DNA of 64,000 nucleotides, from assembly GCF_011764505.1 (NCBI RefSeq), contig NZ_AP022839.1, forward strand, positions 789,001 to 853,000, given 5' to 3'. The DNA comes from Legionella antarctica. GTDB taxonomy: Bacteria > Pseudomonadota > Gammaproteobacteria > Legionellales > Legionellaceae. Position numbers and translations under genes: made by a program. This document shows positions 58,261 through 64,000 of this stretch, in pieces (within the stretch, counting starts at the first letter, position 1; the number at the start of each line of letters is the position of its first letter). The notes below the pieces were generated by a model. The model did not search any database. It was not told the DNA's origin and saw only the letters and a program-made list of their open reading frames with translations.

Positions 58261-59505
58261 CTATTGACGAATTAAGCGGATATTTTCCACGGAACCAGTT
58301 TCTGTAGAACGGCAAGGATTAATATCTAACCCGCCTCGGCGAGTATAACGGCCATAAACAGTTAGAGATTCCGGCTGACATCGAGTCATGAGATCAGTAA
58401 ATATACGTTCAATGCATTGCTCATGGAATTCATTGTGATTGCGAAAAGAAACCAAATATTTTAGCAGGCCCTCATGATTTATTTTTTTGCCGCGATAAGC
58501 AATTTGCACACTCCCCCAATCAGGTTGATTGGTCACTAAACAATTTGATTTGAGTAGGTCAGAATATAGAACTTCATCTGTAAACTCATCCGATGTTGCT
58601 AGAAAAGCGGCATTGACTGAATAAGCAGAACATTCAATATCTAGAAGATCCAGACAGATACCTGAAAAAGATGCTTGGAGCATTTGACTGGATATTTCTG
58701 CCAGGGGGGTGATGGTTACGGTGGCTTTGGCATTGATACAGTTGCTTAAATCATGACTAATTGTTTGGGTAACTGTTTTAACATCAGGAAACACGTGATT
58801 GTTAAGTGAATTAAAATAGAGCTTTAATGATTTAGACTCAATAATAAAAGGAGAATGACAATCATAAGAAATAACCGCTATAGCGACCACTGGCTTGCCC
58901 TTGGGATTGAGCCAGGACACTTCATAATGATTCCAACAATCAAATCCATAGAAGGTTAAAATAGCAGGATCAAGGTTAATCTCTTTGCGTTTAGGTGCTC
59001 TGGGAATAGCATATAAGCGCTCAGGATTATAATGGTTGTCATATTCTGATAGATGACCTAACTCTGACTGATCTGCCATGTTTTGATATGTGTTGCTTAA
59101 TTCCTTATTCATTATTGATGCCTCTAAAATATTAATGATTTGTGTAGTGCTATACCAATTTATTGGTTGTCCCGCTGTAATTTGTGCCGCAATATAATTT
59201 AATAAAGCAGAGGCTTCATTGACTTGCGCTGCTTGTTTTGCTAACACTTTTGCTTGAAGAGTTAATGATTTCTTTAAATTAAAGTCCGGATGTTGGATGA
59301 TGTTACGAATTGTAGCCAGGGAGCAACCGAGGTATTTCAGGGTTGCAATTTGCTGCAAGCACAATAAATCCTCTGAAGAATACAATCGGTAATCCGCATC
59401 AGTTCGTCGGGACGGTTTGAGCAAATCAATCTCATCATAGTATTGTAAGGTACGAATACTTAGGGAGGTGAGCTTGCTCACTTCTTTAATTTTATATAAT
59501 TTCAT
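58261..59505 (-). CDS. queF: MerR-type regulator fused to QueF (preQ0 reductase)
   Basis: One 414-codon frame. Residues 1-131 are a MerR regulator: MKLYKIKEVSKLTSLSIRTL, then QYYDEIDLLKPSRRTDADYR and a coiled-coil region. Residues 132-414 (283 long; E. coli QueF has 282) are complete long-form QueF: FYGFDCWNHYEVSWL, the ESKSLKLYFNS substrate block, catalytic Cys322 and Asp329 (SNCLVTNQPDWGS) and VSFRNHNEFHEQCIERIF. QueF reduces preQ0 to preQ1 with NADPH in queuosine synthesis. Met132 (59112) has AGAGG 8 bases upstream, so free QueF could also be made. The fusion may sense or respond to preQ0; that is inference. AAGGTG precedes the first ATG. Confidence 0.88.
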   Translation of the reverse strand: MKLYKIKEVSKLTSLSIRTLQYYDEIDLLKPSRRTDADYRLYSSEDLLCLQQIATLKYLGCSLATIRNIIQHPDFNLKKSLTLQAKVLAKQAAQVNEASALLNYIAAQITAGQPINWYSTTQIINILEASIMNKELSNTYQNMADQSELGHLSEYDNHYNPERLYAIPRAPKRKEINLDPAILTFYGFDCWNHYEVSWLNPKGKPVVAIAVISYDCHSPFIIESKSLKLYFNSLNNHVFPDVKTVTQTISHDLSNCINAKATVTITPLAEISSQMLQASFSGICLDLLDIECSAYSVNAAFLATSDEFTDEVLYSDLLKSNCLVTNQPDWGSVQIAYRGKKINHEGLLKYLVSFRNHNEFHEQCIERIFTDLMTRCQPESLTVYGRYTRRGGLDINPCRSTETGSVENIRLIRQ

Positions 59506-59599
59506 TGTGCACCTTTGACAAGCACATTGAGTTTATTCTATCACGTAACGTGAGAGTCAAGATAAAAAAAGGACAATTGCTCAAACCTGGCAGCAACTG

Positions 59600-61558
59600 T
59601 TACTTCTCAGTGCTTTTGTAATGAATTATAAACTCATCCTGCCAATTCTTTATGTTGTTTTGGTTGCAAGTAATGGACATTGATTTGATTTGCTTGTGAT
59701 CTGTTAAATAATGATCATGATACAACAAGGAAAATTCAGTAGTATTTTCAATAAGGGGCGAGAGTAGAAAATCTGATTTTGCCATGTTGGCAACGATATT
59801 GAATTGTTTTTTTACCCCATTTTTAAGTTCAAAAGTGACTTGAAGTGGTTTCGCCTTAAAAAAGGTGATGGCCAGAAATCCGAATACTGTGGGCTTAATT
59901 TCTATTTCAGCAAAAAGGAGTTTGTTACCGGCAGGAATAATTAGTACTTCGCCCAAAATATGCCGTTCACTTTTTAATAAGGTCATTGATTTTAATCTGT
60001 TTTGACCTATGGTTTTTTTATGCAAATATAGAAAGGTATTGGTTAACTGAATGGGCTGATAATTTTGCAGCAATGCCGGCCAGCTGGCGCCATCTTCCAG
60101 CGCCGGAATTCTGCCATCTATTGGTTCTATTCTAAAAATAATGTTATCTGGCCTGTTTTTCCTCAGCAAATGCTCTTTATTTTTCCTGGCTAATTCGGGG
60201 GTAAACACCGAGTAGCTTTGGAATATGGGGCGCGGTGACCAGCTTAATTTTGAGGCAATCAAATAGGCTTGATTGTAAGAATAGATATCCGTTGTACCTT
60301 GTAATAGAGGGAATGAAGCTTGCCCTTTCAGGTAATTCATCGTTAGTTCAAAATTTTGGTTTAACCAGTTTTGATCATTAATTCTTTTTTTTAATCCATA
60401 CCATGCAGAGGAGTAAGTTGAAAGAATATTAGTGCCAACAGATATTTTGGTATAGTGACCATCGATGTAAATCGCTGTACCTATACAGAAACTAATAATT
60501 GGGATTATTAGCCTGGCGTTATATAGAAAAGGCAGCAGGAGACCAGCAATTAGAATAGAGGTTGCCGAAATAAAGGCATGGCCGTAATGACGTGTAAATC
60601 CGGTTTTGAAAGAAAGAAATAAAAAAACAAAAAAAATACTAAATAAAAAGAGTCTGGAGTAAGACGTTGAGGGGGATTGCCATACAATGGTGCAAAGAAT
60701 TAAAGCTGCTGCAATTAAATAAAGAATAATTTCATTGGTATTTCCCTCATTTGCCATAGCCTCGGTAAAACCAGTGGCTAAGGACAATGAGGTAGTAAAA
60801 TAATGAGGTAAATGAGTTACTGATTGTCCGGAGGCAATCCAGAATAACAGCACGGATATGATGGGCGAAGCCAAACAAATCAAGGCTAGAATATTTTTTT
60901 TATTCAGAGTAAAAAATAGGGTACAGAGCAGTGCAGCTATAATGCATAAAATTAATATTGAACCCTTGATTAACGGGAGTAAACCAAAGGGTGCAAAAAG
61001 CAGGGCAATGGCTAATATTTCCAGTCTGCTTGTGTTCCTCCCCCAACTTTGTATGGAGACGAGCTTAAAACTCGCCAAACCTGCTAATAAAGGGTAAGAA
61101 AAAAATAAAGAGTCGCGTGCGTAAATCATACCAAAAAGACATATACCCAAGAGAACCGTCCAGTGCCGGTTAGTGCCTCTCATTAAAAGTATGATACTCA
61201 TCCAATAAGAGAAGGCCAGATATATGCTTCCGTAAAGCATCATCGGATCAGTTGCAGGGTGATAAGCTTTAGTATAAATTGATGAATAAGGACCTAAAGT
61301 AAATATAATCTCTTTACCAAAGGAAAGCCCTTGGGCTATCGCTTGATTCAGACCAAGAGCCCAGGAAGAATCGAGGCCAGGAGCGGGCATTTTAGGAGAG
61401 AATGGAACAATAACACTAAGCAGGATGAGCATCAGGATAAGCTTTAGAGATAAATCGATACATCGATCCAGCTGTTGTTCTCTTCTTTTTACATAAGTGA
61501 AAATTAAATATCCTGAATGAAACAGGAAGCCAGATGGTTTGAGCACATTCTTATTCAT
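59600..61558 (-). CDS. Large polytopic membrane protein, possibly GT-C-type glycosyltransferase
   Basis: 652 residues with about 11-13 hydrophobic helices in the first 400, then a soluble C-terminal domain of about 230 residues. An early extracytoplasmic loop contains APGLDSSWALGLNQAIAQGL and FTLGPYSSIYTKAYHP, which places an Asp in the first loop as in GT-C glycosyltransferases. I do not recognise a specific family. The ribosome-binding site is weak. A neighbouring role in surface glycan modification is a guess. Confidence 0.6.
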   Translation of the reverse strand: MNKNVLKPSGFLFHSGYLIFTYVKRREQQLDRCIDLSLKLILMLILLSVIVPFSPKMPAPGLDSSWALGLNQAIAQGLSFGKEIIFTLGPYSSIYTKAYHPATDPMMLYGSIYLAFSYWMSIILLMRGTNRHWTVLLGICLFGMIYARDSLFFSYPLLAGLASFKLVSIQSWGRNTSRLEILAIALLFAPFGLLPLIKGSILILCIIAALLCTLFFTLNKKNILALICLASPIISVLLFWIASGQSVTHLPHYFTTSLSLATGFTEAMANEGNTNEIILYLIAAALILCTIVWQSPSTSYSRLFLFSIFFVFLFLSFKTGFTRHYGHAFISATSILIAGLLLPFLYNARLIIPIISFCIGTAIYIDGHYTKISVGTNILSTYSSAWYGLKKRINDQNWLNQNFELTMNYLKGQASFPLLQGTTDIYSYNQAYLIASKLSWSPRPIFQSYSVFTPELARKNKEHLLRKNRPDNIIFRIEPIDGRIPALEDGASWPALLQNYQPIQLTNTFLYLHKKTIGQNRLKSMTLLKSERHILGEVLIIPAGNKLLFAEIEIKPTVFGFLAITFFKAKPLQVTFELKNGVKKQFNIVANMAKSDFLLSPLIENTTEFSLLYHDHYLTDHKQIKSMSITCNQNNIKNWQDEFIIHYKSTEK

Positions 61559-61762
61559 ATAATCACTGTTTTTACGTAGACAAAAGATAGTGCTATAAAA
61601 TTAGCAATGATACAAACAGAGATTTTAGAAATTGTTTGTTAATGCTGAAACAATGTTTTAATTAATGAATGCACAAATAATCATTGCTTATCAAACTTCA
61701 TTTGACAAAGGAAAATATTTTTACTAATCTTGGATTGTGCAATGCAGCATAAGGAGATCAAA

Positions 61763-62467
61763 ATGACGCAGCAACATTTTTCCCAGAAATACATTAATCC
61801 AATAGAAAAACCTTTGCAGGAAATGATTGAGTTAAATATGAGGACATTACAAAAATTTTCTTATTTACATCCTGCCGATTTATTTAATCCGCAAAAACCT
61901 GAAGAAGTACTGGAAAAAAACATGCATGTTTTTATCCAAAATAGTCATAAAACTTTGGATTATATGCAGGATATGTTTCATCTTATGGAAAAAAATTGGC
62001 ATAATATATCTGATAAGCTCGCTCTAAATACAAAAGAGCTAATGAGTCAGGCACAAACAGTAACGCAACATGGCTTGAAAGAGGCTGTGAGCGAGGGACA
62101 ACGTACGGCAAAAAAAGTGGCTTCAAGTATGAAGAAAAGTGTAAAAAAAACTGAGTCTGCGGCCCAAAAAAGCCTGAAAGATACAGCGAAGACAATGAAA
62201 AAAGCTACTAAAACAGCTTCCTCTGTTCTTAAAGGAGCGGCAAAACCTTCGGCAAGTAAGACTAAGCCTAAAACAACAAAAAAAGCTGCTGCTACGCCTA
62301 CAAAAAAGCCAGAGGTTAGACGTATGTCTACTTCGGCAGCACAAAAACCAAATACGATGAATAAAATGGAATCCAAAATTCATGAGACAAGACAAGTGAG
62401 CCAACTCACAGTACCGACTGTTAGTAACGATTCGGATACCAACAACAAAGATAGGCCTTTGATGTAA
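61763..62467 (+). CDS. phaP: Phasin-family protein with Lys/Ala-rich histone-like tail
   Basis: 234 residues from the ATG at 61763 with AAGGAG upstream (the frame opens earlier at 61730). The first about 100 residues are the phasin helix bundle (QKYINPIEKPLQEMIELNMR, then LMEKNWHNISDKLALNTKEL). From about residue 110 the sequence becomes Lys/Ala/Thr-rich with SMKKSVKKTESAAQKSLK and TKPKTTKKAAATPTKKP, like AlgP or histone H1 tails. Phasins coat polyhydroxybutyrate granules, which Legionella makes; the basic tail could bind nucleoid or granule-associated DNA. A terminator follows directly. Confidence 0.82.
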   Translation: MTQQHFSQKYINPIEKPLQEMIELNMRTLQKFSYLHPADLFNPQKPEEVLEKNMHVFIQNSHKTLDYMQDMFHLMEKNWHNISDKLALNTKELMSQAQTVTQHGLKEAVSEGQRTAKKVASSMKKSVKKTESAAQKSLKDTAKTMKKATKTASSVLKGAAKPSASKTKPKTTKKAAATPTKKPEVRRMSTSAAQKPNTMNKMESKIHETRQVSQLTVPTVSNDSDTNNKDRPLM

Positions 62468-62489
62468 GACTCTGATTACCTCAGAGTCT
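62467..62489 (+). terminator. Stem-loop directly after the phasin gene
   Basis: AGACTCTGA (62467-62475) and TCAGAGTCT (62481-62489) form a perfect 9-bp stem with loop TTACC. It overlaps the last base of the stop codon. The following bases are mixed, with T-rich stretches about 10 bases later. Confidence 0.65.
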
Positions 62490-62859
62490 ATAAGCTGTCT
62501 ATTTAAATTTAAAATAGGCAGCTCAACCATACTTAATCCTCTGCTAAAAAAAAACTTCAAATAATGATTGAAATGTTAAAAACACAGTGATTACCTATGG
62601 CAGATGACGAATGGTAACGTTGTTCGCACGCATCAACCTGAGAGAGTGCGTAATCACTTTAGTACATATTATTTTGTGAATTAGACTTGATTGAGGGATT
62701 AAATCCAAAGAGGTAACTGATATAAAGAAATCTGGAGCTTATACAAATTTCTGGGGAGGCCACGGACAAGTCGTGGCGTAAAGAGGTTTGTGAAAAATTA
62801 TCAATATACCCCTGTAATTTAATTAAATTATTACAAAGTCAAATAATTTTGTAATCAAA
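62490..62859. other. Intergenic region with nested inverted repeats
   Basis: No coding frame supported. GTGATTAC (62587-62594) is complementary to GTAATCAC (62650-62657), and CGCAC near 62625-62630 to GTGCG at 62646-62650, giving a possible structured RNA of about 70 bases. No promoter or terminator pair that would define a small RNA gene is clear. Confidence 0.3.
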
Positions 62860-63351
62860 TCAGATTCGATAAACGACTGCGAAATTACCTGCATTGATAT
62901 TTAAATTTCTTTGTACAGTTTGGAGAAGTCCGGTAGTCGTAACTGAGGTTAGGTTTGTTCCAAATGCGCTATTAGTTACATTTTGGTCGTTTAAATCATT
63001 AAAATTCAAGTGTGTAAAACGATATTCAGCAAGCACTGACCAATGCTCATTAAATTTATGCTCGAATCCTGCCCCAGATGTAACTCCTAGCTTCCAGTCT
63101 CTTCTAGTTGAAAGTAGATATTTCGCCTCTGTGGGTCCCACCAAACCATAAACCAGGGTATTTGGTTTAGCAAGAATGCCAACTCTGCCTATTAGCGAAA
63201 TCATCGAGGAAATAGTCAAATCACTAAATTGGCCACCCGTGTCTGGCACTGTTCTATTTTGGCTGGGTAGAAGAAAATTGGTAAAGCTCGTTGTTCCTGT
63301 CAAAGGTATATAGGCAAAAGAATTTAATGAATAAAATAAGGAACCCTCAAT
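62860..63351 (-). pseudogene. Outer membrane beta-barrel gene, 5' end removed by IS-B copy 2
   Basis: The leftward frame is open from the IS-B border at 63351 (IEGSLFYSLNSFAYIPL, then the apparent TTG start at 63303) to the stop at 62860. It encodes the C-terminal strands of an OmpA/Opa-like barrel: LIGRVGILAKPNTLVYGLVG, SGAGFEHKFNEHWSVLAEYR and a last strand NAGNFAVVYRI. There is no signal peptide, and the frame is closed by a stop that straddles the IS junction. The missing N-terminal half should lie beyond the window on the other side of the IS. Confidence 0.8.
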
Positions 63352-63429
63352 TTAATATAGGCGCGGTTTTCTGGACACAAAAAAAGGTTTTTTAAGAGCT
63401 ATTCTTCTTAATACAAAGAGGAGAATAAA

Positions 63430-63714
63430 ATGTCTAAAAAGCGAGCTTATTATACGGCGGCCAAGAAGGCAAAAATAACGCTAGCTGCGATTGAGGGGAA
63501 ACTCACACAAGCGCAAATTACCAGTGAATACGGTGTTCACGCAACGCAGGTAAAAACTTGGAAGCAATCGGCCATCAAAGCCATTAACGATTTATTCTCT
63601 GGGGCTAATGAAAAAGAAGCCAAGTCCCAAGAGCAGCTTGTTGAGGCATTATATCAAGAAATTGGTCGACTTCAAGCGCAGCTATCTTGGCTAAAAAAAA
63701 AGCATGAACTTTAG
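63430..63714 (+). CDS. IS3-type transposase OrfA (IS-B copy 2)
   Basis: 94 residues with the same sequence as the first copy: helix-turn-helix LTQAQITSEYGVHATQVKTW and the C-terminal coiled region ending KKKHEL. The A9-G slippage run is kept before its stop. Confidence 0.92.
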   Translation: MSKKRAYYTAAKKAKITLAAIEGKLTQAQITSEYGVHATQVKTWKQSAIKAINDLFSGANEKEAKSQEQLVEALYQEIGRLQAQLSWLKKKHEL

Positions 63715-64000
63715 TCTGGATGAAAAGCGCGTCATGATTGATCCTCTTGCCGAGCTCACCATTCGTGAACAATGCTTGCTATTAGACTTGCCTGTTTCAA
63801 GTTATTATTATAGTGCCAAGCCCATTTCTGTCGAAGATGAAGCGCTTATGGCGCTACTTGATGAGCACTATCTGCAGTATCCATGTGAAGGTAAAATTAA
63901 GCGGGCAAGATGGCTGTCAAAAGAAGTAGGCTATCCTGTTGGTAAACGTCGAGTAAAAAAGTTGATGGAAATGATGGGGTTATCGACTGTTTACCCAAAG
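63704..64000 (+). CDS. IS3-type transposase OrfB (IS-B copy 2), 3' truncated by window edge
   Basis: The frame starts MNFSLDEKRVMIDPLAELTI and continues to the last base of the window, matching the first 99 residues of the OrfB at 30170. The DDE core is beyond the window, so activity cannot be judged. Confidence 0.88.
   Translation, partial: MNFSLDEKRVMIDPLAELTIREQCLLLDLPVSSYYYSAKPISVEDEALMALLDEHYLQYPCEGKIKRARWLSKEVGYPVGKRRVKKLMEMMGLSTVYPK

Larger units (their letters stand above)
63353..64000 (+). mobile_element. IS3-type element B, copy 2, cut by the window edge
   Basis: Starts with the IS-B left end TAATATAGGCGCGGTTTTCT and matches the first 648 bases of the copy at 29819. The right end and its target duplication lie outside the window. 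It interrupts the leftward beta-barrel gene. Confidence 0.92.

Noticed and set aside
61983-62195. 70-codon leftward frame within the phasin gene
   Set aside because: No ribosome-binding site and fully inside a well supported gene.
62123-62560. 145-codon Phe/Ser/Arg/Cys-rich frame opposite the phasin gene
   Set aside because: Composition is the reverse complement of a Lys/Ala-rich coding region; a shadow.

Overview
The window is AT-rich gammaproteobacterial chromosome that most resembles Legionella or a close relative. This is inferred from gene families, not from a marker gene: KDO transferase (WaaA), a PBP4-type DacB, FadL-like and small beta-barrel outer membrane proteins, a phasin, an entericidin, a DUF1566 secreted protein, and several large soluble proteins that look like Dot/Icm effectors. 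No rRNA, tRNA or CRISPR array was seen.

Layout. 1-10.6 kb is ordinary chromosome: waaA end, dacB, a DXD glycosyltransferase (effector candidate), an alsS plus carboxymuconolactone-decarboxylase-like pair, exoD, a GNAT protein and small membrane proteins. 10.7-37.3 kb is an accessory region full of insertion sequences. It holds three 819-bp IS6-family copies, one ISL3 element, one 1880-bp IS4/ISNCY-type element with a 9-bp target duplication, an IS66-like element with 80-bp terminal repeats and an 8-bp duplication, and two IS3-type elements (A, 1480 bp, two copies; B, 1463 bp, one full copy here and a second copy running off the right edge). One A copy lies inside the IS66-like element and is itself split by B, giving a three-level nest whose target duplications (8, 3 and 3 bp) are all readable. 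37.5-63.3 kb is again mostly chromosome: a histidine phosphatase, argE, lipoproteins, an RND efflux operon, MscS, hydrolases, a MerR-QueF fusion, a polytopic membrane protein and a phasin. The window ends in a beta-barrel gene cut by the second IS-B copy.

Central system (16.7-22.7 kb). Between two directly repeated IS6 copies lies a complete retinal phototrophy cassette: a xanthorhodopsin-like proton-pump rhodopsin (DTE motif, green-type Leu), then crtE, crtI, crtB, crtY and blh. Together these convert farnesyl diphosphate to geranylgeranyl diphosphate, phytoene, lycopene, beta-carotene and retinal. The biosynthetic genes overlap or nearly abut. A perfect 12-bp-stem hairpin separates the rhodopsin from crtE. 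The rhodopsin has Trp where antenna-binding relatives have the fenestration Gly. The IS6 arrangement would allow IS26-like movement or loss of the cassette as a 7485-bp unit.

Other points: a chloramphenicol-acetyltransferase-like gene split by an IS that can be rejoined in frame, an in-frame MerR-QueF fusion with an internal ribosome-binding site, 15 perfect copies of a heptamer next to an IS, a protein with three YxFGDxTR motifs, and IS-borne palindromes carrying DnaA-box-like sequences.
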